From assembly GCA_018894105.1 (NCBI GenBank), contig CM032127.1, forward strand, positions 2,451,001 through 2,515,000: 64,000 nucleotides of DNA. The letters are read 5' to 3'. Below are positions 21,290-40,177 of this stretch, piece after piece. The stretch is from Jacaranda mimosifolia. Its lineage: Eukaryota > Streptophyta > Magnoliopsida > Lamiales > Bignoniaceae. The stretch's first letter is position 1, and the number at the start of each line of letters is the position of its first letter. Under the pieces are notes generated by a model. It was not told the origin of the DNA. It ran no database searches and saw only the letters and a program-made list of their open reading frames with translations. A program made the position numbers and the translations under genes.

Positions 21290-21605
21290 GAATGATATGA
21301 GTCGACTCGCAAGCCTTACAAGTCGAGTTCGAGCTAGTTCGATTCGAGTTTGAACTGTTTGAAACTCGAATCTATTCCAAATCGTTTGTATTTAAACTCA
21401 AGATTCGCAAACAAGCCAATAATATTATTTTTTATTTTTTTATTTCGAATTTGAACTCGAGCTTATATTTATTTACAATTCATTTGACAATTCAAATTCT
21501 ATTGACTCGAGCTCGACTTTAAAAATTACTTAAACTTGAGATTGAATCTAATATGTATAACTTGAGCTCAAAAAATTTTCTCAAGTTCGAATTCGACTCA
21601 ATTTT
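21290..21605. repeat. hAT-like GTCGAG-type repeat in intron 1 of copy B
   Basis: Subterminal repeats GAGTCGACTCGCAAGCC, ACAAGTCGAGTTCGAGC, and on the right CTCAAGTTCGAATTCGACTC followed by AATTTTACCC. It occupies the same intron position as the block in copy A, so it was present before the A/B duplication. A related sequence lies at 27985-28400. Confidence 0.55.
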
Positions 21606-22188
21606 ACCCTTAATCGAAACTTAGAATTAGGCAATTAAGTAATCTGACATTTATAATTTTTCTTGTAAAGTTTTTATATGTAGCTAATGAGGCATTGGAG
21701 AAGATGGCAACATACGGGCTGATGCCAAAAATGGCATTATATTTTATGAAACAGTACCATATGGAAATGACTACTGCATCCAATGTACTGTTTTTCTGGT
21801 CAGCAGCCACAAATTCCATGCATTTTGTTGGGGCTATAGTTGCAGATTCTTTCTTGGGCCAGTTTTATACCATTGGAATTGGATCAGTTATCTGCTTTCT
21901 GGTAATAATAACTTGATTGTCTCAGATTATTTCTTCCTCAAATAATTCTTGTTTGTGAATCCCATAATACAAACGTTTTTGTCATTTTAGGGGATGATTC
22001 TTCTGTGGTCGACGACAATAGTCCCACAGGCACGGCCTCCTCCATGCGGTCAATCCAGTGACAGCTGCAGCCCGGCAACAGTTTTCCAGTTTATGTTTCT
22101 ATGCTTCTCTCTTGGACTAATTTCTATTGGAGCTGGTGGAATTAGGTCGTCTTCTTTAGCGTTTGGTGCTAACCAATTGGAAAACAAA

Positions 22189-22636
22189 GGGCTTGTTCAC
22201 TTGTGTTTTGGGCATTTTCTAGAAAAAATTTTGGGAGAATGAGTTTTTGGGAGAAAATGTGGAAAAAGTGTTAGTTGTTTGTTTATATTTTGGGAAAATA
22301 AGAAAAACGGATTGAGAATGAGCTGTTTGTTTGTTAATGTTTTGGTGTAGGGACAAATTTTACTGTAAATGTCAAATCAGTTACTTTTTTGTTGGGCTTG
22401 TAGGAAGAAATTATTTTTTTATGTAATGTATATATATATTTGATGGTGTGTATATATATATACTTAAGTGTTATGTAGGATAGGGTAGTGTATAGAATTT
22501 CTTTGAGATTGAATTTTGAGGGTTTTTTAGGTATAAATTTTTTGTATAGTGGAAAAATGATTGGAGAATGTGAATATTTTTTGAGATTGTTTTGGGAGTT
22601 GGGAAATATTTTTCCAAAATGCAAGTGAACAAAGCC
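22189..22636. mobile_element. MITE inserted in exon 3 of NPF copy B
   Basis: The left end reads GGGCTTGTTCACTTG and the right end CAAGTGAACAAAGCC, near-perfect inverted repeats. The element sits between the codons for NQLEN and the rest of exon 3. AAAG occurs on both sides (22186-22189 and 22637-22640) and may be the target duplication, though it overlaps the first base of the end as drawn. The interior matches 16786-17200 over most of its length. The superfamily is uncertain. Confidence 0.8.
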
Positions 22637-24326
22637 AAAGTTTTCCATGGAAAATCGGGTGTTAAAGAGAGCTACTTTAGCTGGTACTATGCCTCATATG
22701 CATTCTCAGTGCTCATTGCTCTAAATTGTGTTGTTTATATTCAGGACCAAATCGGATGGGGAGTCGGCTTTGCTGTGCCGGCTGTGTTGATGTTATTCAG
22801 CGTTATTTCCTTCCATTCAGCCTCTCCCATTTACGTCAAACTGAAGAGTACAACAAACTTAGTCGCTGGCTTCATGCAAGTTGCTGTGGCTTCTTACAGA
22901 AATTGATGTCTCAAATTATCAGACAGTGCCTTTTACCATTACAAAACTAGTTCAATTCTTGTTTCTCCCAGCAGAAATCTCAGGTCTGAGAGTTATCTTT
23001 ATCATTACATTTGTGTTTGACATATAGTAGATTGTCGGCTTAGACTTCCACTTTGTTGCCTCCAGGTTTCTGAATAAGGGCTGCATTGTTAGAGATCCTC
23101 AGAAAGACTCGAGCCCAGATGGAAAAGCCAAAGATCCATGGAGTCTATGCACTACAGATCAAGTAGAGGAGCTGAAAACACTACTTAAGTTTATCCCAAT
23201 ATGGTCCAGGGGAATGATCATGTCTATAAACATCAGCTAGAACTCTTTTCCAGCTCTCCATGCCGCCTCAGTCAACAGAAGTATTGCTTCAAATTTCACC
23301 ATTCCAGCAGCCTAATTCAGCACATTCACAGTTATATCAATAATACTATGGATCACATTCTATGACCGCGTTCTTCCTGTTGGCATCTAGGCTCAAGAGA
23401 CGGCCGGTTCATATAAGCACCAAAACAAGAATGGGAGCTGGCATATTTCTCTCATTCTTGGCCATGATTGTGGCAGCAGCTGTGGAGTGCATCTGTCGAG
23501 GCCTTGCCATTGATGAGGGGTGCCTGAATTACCCACAAGCTGGCGTTCATATGCCAGCAATGTGGCTTGTGCCACAATATTGCCTGACTGGCTTTGCAAA
23601 GGCTTCAGTTGCAATGGCACAAAATGAGTTCTATTTCTCAGAATTACCAAGAAGCATGTCTAGTAGCTTCAACTCTAAACGGGATTGGGATGTCTTTGGC
23701 AAATGTGTTAGCAAGTTTTGTACTTAATATTGTTGACAGTATCTAAAAAGCAGGGACATGGAAGCTGGATCTCAAGTAATATCAACAAGGGTCATTATGA
23801 TTACTATTACTTGGTTCTTGCTGGATTGAGTATGGCCAATATGATGTATTTTTTTGTGCTTGCTGGGGCTTATGGCACTCTGAAAGAAGAAAGAAAGCTA
23901 GCAGGACAAGAGGAAGAGTTCTGAGTATAGTTCCAAATTAGGAGTTTCCTAAACTACAGAGTATATGAATATGAAAGATGAAAGAAAACTTGCCAGTCAC
24001 ATGGAAGATAAATTAAACCATAGAGGACCAGCATTTCAAAATTTCCATCACTATTTAATGCCATGTACATCTGTAGAAGATTCTGTATAGACATCATATC
24101 TTTTAACATATATAATAGTATAGTAGTGATTATATTTATGCTGCTTCGAAGTTGTATAAATAAATAAATAAGATTTCACCATAAAAAATTCTAACATTAG
24201 CTAGCATCGCCATTCAGACACTCCTTCCCATCTTCAGCTGGCTTCTGCTAATATCTCCTCTGTAAGAGCGTCCGTGTGTGCGTGTGTGTTTATGTGTGTG
24301 AATTTAGCTATGCAAAGATATTAAGA

Positions 24327-26463
24327 ATGGAGGAGAATTGTTGGGATGAGAAGAAAACAATGGGAGAAGAGCCTCCCTTGGAGAACACAAGTACTAAAAG
24401 GGGTGGCTTCAAAACTTTACCATTCATCATAGGCAAGTACACTACTGATTAATCTTTACGTTCTAAAAAGCCTCTAGTCATCTATATATGAACTGGGCTT
24501 ATTACATTATGGTTTCCTTTCTTGCAGATTTCCACAGATTATTGGGAAGTTGACTTCTTTTTTACATTTTTCTTTTGGTGTACATTTCTGACAGGGAATG
24601 ATGCACTGGAGAAGATGGTAACATTTGGGCTGACGGCAAACATGATACTGTATTTGATGGAACAGTATCATATGGAAATGGCTGCTGCATCCAAAATACT
24701 GTTTTTCTGGTCAGCGGCCTCCAATTTCACGCCTGCTCTTGGGGCTATCATTGCGGATTCTTATCTGGGCCGGTATTATACCATTGGATTTGGATCTGCT
24801 ATTTATCTTATGGTAACTATTATTATTTTCGAGTCAATTTTCCAGTCTTACAATGTGCATTTATGCTCAATCTTATGCTAAGATTTCAAAGAGATCTATA
24901 AGACTGTATCTCAAATATTTGTGTTTTGAATTGTATTTTGTCGATGAAGGGGGTGATGCTTTTATGGTCAACGACAGTAATCCCACAAGCACGGCCACCT
25001 CCATGCCATCAATCTAGTAACAATTGCAGTCCGGCTACCATTTTCCAATCCTTGATTCTATGTGCCTCCCTTGGACTCATTTCAATTGGAGTCAGGGGAA
25101 TCAGGTCTTCTTCCTTAGCCTTTGGTGCTAACCAATTGGAAAATGAGGATTGCCAGGAAAACTCTGTTGTGGGCGAGAGCTATTTCAGTTGGTACTATGC
25201 CATATACATGTTCTCTGTTTTCATTGGTTTAACGTTTAACTTGTATTGTTTATGTTCAAGACAACATGGGATGGAAAGTTGGTTTGGCTGTGCCTGCTGT
25301 GCTTGTCATGTTTGGCACTCTTTTGTTCTTTTTGGGTTCTCCATTCTATGTCCAAATTCAGACTAAAACAAGCTTACTCTCTGGTTATATTCAAGTTCTG
25401 GTGGCTTCTTACAGAAATCGGCATTATAAATTACAATCGGATAACAAAAATGCCATCTACCATCACAAGAATGGTGAAGTTCCTTGTTTTCCTAGTGAAA
25501 AACTCGGGTGAGGCATACATATACATGCTTATAACCATGGTTTCTTATAGTTTTTAGAGACCCCTTTTGGGTCTAAAACAGAAGTACTCGTGCTGAATTT
25601 TTTATTGTGTTTAGGTTTCTAAATAAGGCCTGCATCGTTAGATATCCTTTCAAAGACTTGAAGGCTGATGGAAGCGCTAGAGATCTGTGGAGTCTTTGCA
25701 CTGTAGATCAAGTAGAGGAGCTCAAAGCATTACTAAGAGTAGTCCCCATATGATCTACAGAAATAATGATGTTTGAAAATCTCAGCCAGAACTCTTTTAC
25801 AGTACTTCAAGCAGCTTCAACGGATAGACATATTATTTCCCATTTCACCATACCAGCAGCCTCATTTGGCATGTTTACTGTTATCTTCATCATACTATAT
25901 GGGTTGCTCTCTATGATCGTGTATTTCTTCCTTTGGCATCCCGAGTCATGGGGAGACCCGTTCATATTAGCACTACAAGAAGAATGGGAATTGGAATATT
26001 TCTGTCGTTCTTAGCCATGTTGGTGGCAGCAATTGTAGAGGTGATCCGTCGGGCTGGAGAGGGAAACAGCTCAGATCATCAGCAGATGTCGGCAATGTGG
26101 TTGGTGCCACAGCATTGCCTGAATGGTTTTACTGATGCTTCAAACGATATAGCTCAATTCGAGTTCTATTTTTCAGAACTGCCAGGAAGTATGTCTAGAA
26201 TAGCTTCTACCCTGGATGGAGTGGGCCTTGCTGTGGGAAACTTATTAGCCAGCTTTATAGCGAGCATTGTGGACAATGTCTCAAAAGCAGGGGGGCGTGA
26301 GAGCTGGATTTCAAGCAATATTAACAAGGGTCCCTATGATTACTATTACTTGGTGCTCACAGGATTGAGTGTGGCTAACATGGTTTATTTTCTTGTTTGT
26401 AGTAGGGCTTATGGCCCTCTAAAAGCAGACAGAAGGTTGGCTGAAAAAGAGGATGAGTTGTGA
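24327..26463 (+). pseudogene. NRT1/PTR (NPF1-like) transporter, full-length but interrupted, copy C
   Basis: This copy has the complete NPF1-like layout: exons 24327-24432, 24595-24812, 24950-25507 and 25615-26463. These proton-coupled membrane transporters carry nitrate, peptides or hormones through 12 helices. Exon 2 encodes ALEKMVTFGLTANMILY, exon 3 the QARPPPC loop, and exon 4 ends in YDYYYLVLTGLSVANMVYFL. Three defects break the frame. Compared with copy B there are eight extra bases near 25225-25245 (a GTTTAAC duplication). TGA replaces the expected TGG of PIWS at 25751-25753. Two extra bases (TA) lie near 25897-25900. The first intron begins with GC instead of GT. The frame from 25933 on is open and well conserved, so decay is recent. 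Sequencing error cannot explain all three defects easily. Confidence 0.85.
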
Positions 26464-26942
26464 CTTCTTGTGTCCTAATCAACATAATCCAGGTTGACTT
26501 GATGTTTCGGATAGAATTGAGACAGATGGATCAACTAGAACAACTGCTTTAAAATTCTTAAATCACAACAAAGCATAAATATTGTTGAGGGTTGTCCATC
26601 GAAAACTTTTCAACATAGAATAAGTGGTCGAAACAATGAGGACATATTGGAGAGTAAAACATGCAGATTGCTTAAGGTTGTTCACTTGTAAATATAGCAT
26701 GGGTTGATTATTTGTGCTAGAGTGCAATTTGGTAAAGAGTGGATAATGTAGCATAATTTAAAATATTACTGTCTATGTGAATTAACATTGAAGATGCATC
26801 AATTTAAGTATTGAACTGGATGAATTGAATCTAACCCAATTAAAAAGACGTGGATCCTGACTCGTTAAGAGTAAAATTGATATTTCTTTAATTTCTTCGT
26901 CAGTATAGCTATCTCAAGGGATGTTTGGAAAGGGAATCCTAA
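26464..26942. other. Downstream flank of NPF copy C
   Basis: Likely former 3' UTR and AT-rich spacer. No gene or clear repeat was recognised. Confidence 0.4.
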
Positions 26943-27281
26943 GGGGGTGTTTGGTTTTATTTCCAAATCCCATTTTCATTAATTTTACTATTTCAGAAAT
27001 AGAAATCATCACTTTTTAAAAAATTTCACCCAATATAATTTCAATTTTCATTTTCAAAACACATTCTCCAATAATCTATATATCTTTTACTAATAATATA
27101 TATATCTTCTCTCTCTATTTCATTATTTCTATCTCTCTCTACCTACAACCTATTAAAATCAACATAATCATTACATTTCCAAACATTTCATCCAAACCTA
27201 TTTTCATTTCTACATTACATCACATAACTAATTCTCACCATTTTAGAAATTATGAAAATGAAAAGAAAACCAAACGGGCCC
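26943..27281. mobile_element. Tourist-like MITE (copy 3) with TAA target duplication
   Basis: A 339-bp element starts GGGGGTGTTTGGTTTTATTTC and ends GAAAACCAAACGGGCCC, flanked directly by TAA on both sides. Terminal sequence and 3-bp TAA duplication fit the PIF/Harbinger superfamily (Tourist). The interior has ATCTCTCTCT and CAACCTATTAAAAT blocks shared with copies 1, 2 and 4. Confidence 0.8.
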
Positions 27282-27505
27282 TAAGTTTCTAAAAATTTAA
27301 GGGGGGGAAATTTTAATTCTTGTTAAGACATATTATAAATTAAACTATGGTCCACTTGTCAAATTTTGCTATGATTCAAACGTTAGAAGTAACAAAAAAG
27401 GAAAGAAAAACTTCACCTATAACAACTAATACGAGAAGAAAAGAAGTACCAATTATTATGCATAAAAATAATTAATCAGTCGAATTTGCAGTTCTCAAGA
27501 CTCTT

Positions 27506-28399
27506 TCAAGTAAGGCTACCCAATATTTTAATGAACTTCACCACCACCGTGACGGAATTATTTGCCGCCAGCGGAGCGAAGGTGTCGGCCTCATTGGACT
27601 GGGCGGAGCCACCGCCTGCGAGGTCGGAAAGTGCCCGGAAAGCGATGAAAGGCACTTTTTGCTGGTGGCAAATCAATGCCACGGCTGCAGTCTCCATGTC
27701 CACAGGGCTGACTTTAAATTTGCTGTACAGAAAACTTCTGTAAGCAGCATTGTCCAAGAAAATGTTGGCACTTGCTCCCCTTGATACCGTTGTCACCTTT
27801 GGAGGGCTGGACAAGCATGTTCTAGAATTAATGCAGTTGTCTAATTCCAAATCCTGTCAATGTGAACAAATAATAGTATGTGAGATTGTAAATTTAGTCT
27901 TTTTTTCCCCTTCTCTTCACAGAAGAAGGTTTTTGTTGATTCCCAAACTATTGTAAATTTATATTCGGGATTGATTTGTTTACATGTAGTAGGTCAGTCA
28001 ATGAGTTGGGCCAGCTCACAAGTCTTACGAATCGAGCTCAACTAGTTTGATTTGAATTCAAACAGTTTCGAGTTTGAGTAGATTTGAATCAAGTTCGATT
28101 TTTAGTTCGAGCTGATTTCGAGTCGTATGTATTTAAGCTCAAACTCACAAGCTGGTATATATTTAAATATTATTTTTTATTTTATTAATAAATTATATTA
28201 ATTACTATTATTTTATTTCAAATTTCAGCTTAAACTCAAGCATATAGTTGTTTATAGCTCACTTGACAATTCGAGTTTAATTGAATCAAGCCAAACTTAA
28301 GTTTTCATTGAGTAGAACTTGAACTCATAATATTAGGCTCGTCAAGCTCGAGCTAAAAAATTCTCTTAAATTCACTCGCTTCGACTCGATTGTACTCCC

Positions 28400-28433
<34 letters not shown>

Positions 28434-30360
28434 GAGTTTACTGTCAAACTACACATTTATCCAAAAAGTGTAACAACATGTTTTTACCTTTAATTTCTTG
28501 GAGATTTTGAAGTAAAGAGGATTGACAGGCACCCAAAATGCATGTTGCCTTTGCTCAGGAGTGCCATCAGTTGGGAATATTTCCTCAGGTTGATACCAAA
28601 CATTGTTTAAGAGATTGTCATTTGAGCTGCATTCACTAACATTTGTAGCATACTTTGCAAATTTTAGGAATCCAATTTCTCTTGTGAAGTCTCCATTCCC
28701 TTCAAGGGACAGTTCATTTTCTGGCCCATCTCCATATCTCTGCATAAAATAATTATAAAAAAATTCAGAATTTGATCAAATTGTTCAATTTTGTTCAAGA
28801 ACCCCTTCCATACAGTAGTATAGATATAGACTAGAAGTATATATATATATATGTATTAGTTTAAAAAAAGGTTATTAAATTTTAATAGTTCATATTTAAC
28901 TTGGTAATTATATAACCAGAAAACAAAACTAATATTAAGTAATAGTAAGATTATTCTAAACAATAAAAAAATTCTTAAATTTTAAGAATTGATGTCAAAA
29001 TTACACAATTGTATTCAAATGTCTCTCTTCTACATGTATGGTGTAGATTTCTATATATATATATGAACAAATTTAAAGGATATATTATATAAAAAGTGTA
29101 TTAAATTTGGTTAGTTAACATATTTTAATAATTTAGAAAAAAAATCATAATATCAAAATATCAAACATAATTCAAAAAAAATAAATACTAAAAATTCAAA
29201 CTTTAGTCAAAATCACATCATTATTGTAATAAAAGTCTTGCTTCTTATACATATATAGTCAAAGATCAATGAGGAATTTTCCTATTGTTGGTTTCTTATC
29301 AGCTTCTATGGGCCAAAACCCCCACTTTCCTTTTCATAGTTTTAATTAGATAGCATGATTTGTGGTTGTTTCATATTTGAAAATTTTGCAGATTAGATTC
29401 TCTATTCTAATTCATGTTTCTTTCTTATTTTATTTCATTAATATAATATATATATATATATATTGAATATTTCTTTTTTAAAACAGTTAATTGATAATCT
29501 GATATATTTAGCATGTATAATTAAGTTATAAAAAATAAAACATAAAGTGAAATAAAAAATTCAAAGTGTAATATCTATACATATTTAATAATAGCAATTT
29601 TGTAAAAATTAGTAAGCATATATTATACCTGCCAATACCAAAGAGCTGTATGAGCCCAATAGTTAGGAATAGTAACATCTCCAATACTCAGAGTTGGATT
29701 TGCATTTCCAGCAATCCCATAATGCACCACTCCTTTCACATTGAACAATCCCAACAGAAGCTGTGTGCTTATGCCTGCATTTAACTATTAATCTACAAAA
29801 CTTAAGGACAAGTACCTGCAGATATATACTTAGTATACACACACATAGTGTGTGTGTGTGTGTGTGTGTGTGTGTCTGGGGTTCATATACTCTATTAACA
29901 TTATTTTTTCAAAAAAAGAAAAAATATATAATTAAAAGAAAAAAGTACCATGGCTAGTCCTGTCATAACCAATATGACTTTTTCTTCATAAATGGTTCCA
30001 AATCGAAACCTCTTTCCTATGCAATCGATGCAGACGAATATTAATTAAAAATTGAAAAATACTTAAAAGAAATTGATTTTCATTTCATATATATACATAT
30101 TATATATGTATGTATATATGTACATAGGTACCTGCAAAATCGATGGTGAGATTATGAGGTTTGTAACTAGGATGTTGAAGAAGAGGGTTCATCTCGAACA
30201 AATTTGGAATCACTAACCCAAGATAAGGGCCATTTTTGTTGGCTTTGTTGATCAATCTTTGTGTCTTTGCAAGTATTGCACCATTTGTATGATGAGGGAT
30301 TAGTGTCAAGAAAGTGAAGAAGATTATAAGTACTAAAAGAGAAATTCTTTGAGCTACCAT
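27506..30360 (-). CDS. Bark-storage-protein-like member of the nucleoside phosphorylase superfamily
   Basis: The exons on the minus strand are 30132-30360, 29949-30016, 29629-29784, 28488-28739 and 27506-27853, giving 350 aa with all phases consistent and GT-AG introns. The N-terminal 27 residues are a hydrophobic signal peptide (MVAQRISLLVLIIFFTFLT...), so the protein probably enters the secretory pathway, as the poplar bark and wound-induced vegetative storage proteins do. The rest is a PNP_UDP_1 fold. Family signatures seen are GPYLGLVIPNLFEMNPLL, HYGIAGNANPTLSIGDVTIP, LLNNVWYQPEEIFPTDGTPE, VDMETAAVALICHQ and ALSDLAGGGS. The glycine-rich and Met-Glu segments of the nucleosidase site are kept, so a catalytic role is possible; storage or wound response is the family's known role. 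No disabling change is seen. Confidence 0.92.
27985..28400. repeat. hAT-like GTCGAG/GAGCTC-type repeat in intron 4 of the bark-storage-like gene
   Basis: The block holds CAATGAGTTGGGCCAGCTCAC, ATCGAGCTCAACTAG, and on the right GCTCGTCAAGCTCGAGC and TTCGACTCGATTGTACTCC, the inverted style of the repeats in the NPF introns. No clean target duplication was found. Confidence 0.5.
28402..28434. repeat. TA/CA dinucleotide microsatellite
   Basis: An ATATATAT run passes directly into a CACACACA run of about ten units, inside intron 4 of the bark-storage-like gene. Confidence 0.9.
29847..29875. repeat. TG dinucleotide microsatellite
   Basis: About 14 GT units lie in intron 2 of the bark-storage-like gene, preceded by a short ACACACA run that could pair with it. 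A third, shorter GT run lies at 30391-30412 in the 5' flank of the same gene. Confidence 0.9.
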
Positions 30361-30458
30361 CTTAACCTAATATTCATATATGTGTATAAAATGTGTGTGT
30401 GTGTGTGTGTTTGTGTTGAGGATGAAAGATGAAAGCTAATTATGATTTATGGAAAAAC

Positions 30459-30467
30459 ATATATAGA
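30459..30467 (-). promoter_or_regulatory. Probable TATA box of the bark-storage-like gene
   Basis: The minus strand reads CTCTATATATGTTTTTCC about 100 bp upstream of the ATG at 30360. This is a consensus match at a typical spacing, without transcript evidence. Confidence 0.5.
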
Positions 30468-30479
30468 GTGGAGAAAATT

Positions 30480-31021
30480 CCTTTTCTTTTTCTTTTTTTT
30501 GAAAAAAAGAAAAGGAATATATTATTTGAATAGCAATTAAGTTGATTTCATAAAAAATAGTCAAAGTCTTTGGTGTTGATTGAATTGTACACAAACCAAT
30601 TCTTGTCCAAGTGATGGAACTCTTCTAAACTACGAAAGGCTTTTTAAATTGTCTTAATATTTCTACCTTTGTAGAAAAACAAAAAACGCTATTTAAATAT
30701 CTTGAAATGCGACTTTGTGTCTTGATGAAGAAAATAAACAAACGTATAAATTAGCAAAAGTCTTCCTTGAGCCAATTCATGCACTTCTTGTTTTTTAGAG
30801 AAACCAAGTGTACCAAAGGTTTTTGTCTAAATTATTCTTCACTTAGTGAAATAAAGAAATCCAATTTGGAAGAAAAGCCTTTGAATAGTAAAACCATTTT
30901 CGTGTTGGACATTGTTTTGAAGAGTATAGTTCGAACCAATCTCACACGTCATATCTTTACAAAGTTGCCAAAATCTTTTTGTTAGGATAAAGCAATAAGT
31001 GCATGTTTATGTAATTTAATA
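30480..31021. other. Upstream flank of the bark-storage-like gene
   Basis: Promoter-side AT-rich sequence. A small near-inverted repeat (AAAAGGAATATA / TTCCTTTTCTTTTT) lies at 30478-30520. No gene is seen. Confidence 0.35.
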
Positions 31022-31140
31022 AAAGCCGAGTGGTCTACTGTCCAGCGGCATAAGTCTCTTATATAATGTGGGAGATAAAGAGTTCTAACATCAACGAACT
31101 CTTGATGTGCATGTGTATAAATAAAAAAAAATTAATAAAA
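31022..31140 (+). mobile_element. SINE-like copy S3
   Basis: The blocks GAGTGGTCTACTGTCCAGCGG, CATAAGTCTCTTATATAATG, GAGATAAAGAGTTCTAACATC and CTTGATGTGCATGTGTATAAA occur in order, ending in an A-rich tail. The first two resemble a box A region (TGGTCTA...GGCATAAG). Confidence 0.6.
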
Positions 31141-31629
31141 TTAATTACTCATATCATAACAAAGCTCATATCAAGATGAATATATTGTAATGGAAAATTA
31201 GACAAAATTCGTAAGTATTAAAAACTTGACTATATATCTCTATTAATGTACTCCATATGTTTATATCACTTAACAGCAAAAGGGACTTTAATTTGATTTA
31301 TATGTTGGTGAAGTTGTTATAAATAATTTGATCGTTACTCAACTTGAATTTTTTATTAGTAACATGAGACTTTTAGGATATCATACCTTGAAGAAGACAC
31401 AAAATCTTAATATAAGATTCTAAGTTTTACGTGTCCATTATTTCACCACATCATACGCTAAGATATAATGAGAAATCTTTATCTTATTCCACAACTTTGA
31501 CAAAACAATAACCTATAAATAATTTATTCCAATTTAGTTGTTTTATGATTATTTTATATATAGATTGATAATACATAGTTTGTCAATAGTCTTGAAGCAC
31601 TTCATAAATTGCTTCTCTATGGTGCATCT

Positions 31630-32456
31630 AGGGCTGTAAATGGATATTCGAAAATTCGTTTATCATTCGCATTCGTATCTATTTATACAAAATTTATCCG
31701 CATCCGTTTAAAACGGATATTATTCGTATTCTATTAGTAGATATCCGATTCTAAATGAATACGGATATGATAAATGCGTATCCAATCCGTTTAATATCCT
31801 ATCCGAATATATATTTATTAAATAATATATTATTTATATTTTTCAAAAAAATTTCATAATCCATATATCTGTGTATGTGTGTGTGTGTGTATATAAATTA
31901 TAACTGAAGAATTGGGAAGAAAAAAAAAAAATTTAAAAAATTATTGTAATATAGAGAAAAAATTGAAGAATAAAGTTAATCAACATAATTATTGTTGGTT
32001 GACTTTATAATTAATATACTTCAATGAATTTATTATTAATAATAAGTACTAATAATCAATTATAAAGTTAATTATTAATTAAAAATTATGCTATTTGTTT
32101 GATTGCTTTTGTTTTAATGAAATTATATAGTTCTTTATATTAATTAAAATATATATTTATTCTAGGTTTATAGATTCACGTATTTGAATATTCGTAAATG
32201 AATATCTAAACAATTATCATTGAATATGAGTATAAAACTATAATTCGAATACAAATAAGTTTAATAAAATATGAATGCATCTGAATAACTATAATCAAAT
32301 ACGAATATATCTGAATCCGACCGATATTCAATGAATACAACTTTGAATATTATTTTTAAATATCTGTCAAATCTGTATCCATATCCAAATATTCGAAAAG
32401 TTAAACGAATACGAATATGAAAACAATATATCAATCCATTTAATATCTATTTACAC
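31630..32456. mobile_element. Non-autonomous hAT element with perfect 8-bp target duplication
   Basis: An 827-bp element starts AGGGCTGTAAATGGATATTC. The reverse complement of its right end reads GTGTAAATAGATATTAAATG. GTGCATCT flanks it on both sides (31622-31629 and 32457-32464), a perfect 8-bp hAT duplication. The subterminal zones repeat ATTCGTATT, GAATACGAATA and ATATCCG motifs on both strands. The core is AT-rich with no ORF of note. Confidence 0.88.
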
Positions 32457-32464
32457 GTGCATCT

Positions 32465-33449
32465 ATGAGGTATCTTTGTTTAAGGATTAAACCCCCATCA
32501 GATACATATCAATAGAACAATAAGTAATTGGCGTCTATATTTGATTATGGGTCTATACATTATCAATGTTGCCATCTATGGGCACCATTCATCTGCCTCT
32601 TCCCAAGCCACTCGAATAGAGGACTATGATGATTTCTATTTTGTCCACGTAGACAATCGTGTGCCTCTAAGTAAATCCCTTAACCCCTCGGATAGATGAT
32701 AATTGATTTGCCCCACATGAAAAGATCGAGTGTCTTAAAATAGTTTAAAATTCGCTTCTCTCTTGTTTCCAAGGACAAAGCCCCATCAACATGTCTACAA
32801 TTAGATAACAAAACAACACTTCAAGCAACTGAAAACCTAAACCTCCATATTTGACGAGGAATTTAGTCATTTCTCCAATTAATCAACGTTATAGAATAGT
32901 GCCCCCATGCATTCTCAATTTATTTATAAACAAATTGGGGCTTGAAACTTGAGTTAACACAGCTTGACCAATCTTACCAAACTTCTTGATGGCACACATT
33001 TACCATCTGATCCCATCTATTTCTCGTCAATCTCGATCACAAGATAACAGCAGTAGTAATCACAATAACAACGTCTAATCAAACCTTGCGTTTCGAACTT
33101 TTCCTGCATAAATAATGGATTGGTGTAACATCTTCGGTCCCACATTTGAATTTTCTTGGAAGCCCTCGTCTAATTCTCCGAAAGAATTGATCCGTACAAA
33201 CTCTTAGTCCAGAGTTTGAACATTAAAACTTTCCATGTTTCACCGGTCACATTGACCAACAAAAACGATCTCCATCCTATAATCATAATCAAAGAGGGGT
33301 TATATCTTAATCCCGAGGCCCTAATCCTTCACCAGTTCACAATATATATTAACCAAATTAAACCACAAGATATGATCTAAAGAAACTATATGATATAATA
33401 CCCAGCTGCAAAAGATGCGCCAAGAAGTTGTTACTGTAATCAATGTACT
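32465..33449. other. Downstream flank of VTE1 copy 1
   Basis: About 1 kb with more balanced base composition than its surroundings (for example 32600-33300) but no continuous reading frame. It may be a decayed gene or retroelement; I could not identify it. Confidence 0.3.

Positions 33450-40177
<6,728 letters not shown>

Larger units (their letters stand above)
21211..23924 (+). pseudogene. NRT1/PTR (NPF1-like) transporter pseudogene, copy B
   Basis: Only the last bases before intron 1 remain of exon 1 (TTTATAG then GCAAGTG at 21217). Exon 2 is 21684-21901 (NEALEKMATYGLMPKMALYF). Exon 3 starts at 21991, with the family motif QARPPPC and GLISIGAGGIRSSSLAFGAN, and is split at 22189 by a 448-bp MITE. 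It resumes at 22637 and loses the frame after ASYRN near 22905. Exon 4 starts at 23066 and carries several stops, including one in the former INIS-NSFP stretch near 23235, and frameshifts near 23370 and 23670-23740. The final part, ending at 23922-23924, still reads YDYYYLVLAGLS-like membrane sequence (here HYDYYYLVLAGLS). This is the most decayed long copy. Confidence 0.9.

Noticed and set aside
27486..27956. Plus-strand ORFs around 27.5-27.9 kb
   Set aside because: Antisense shadows of the last exon of the bark-storage-like gene.
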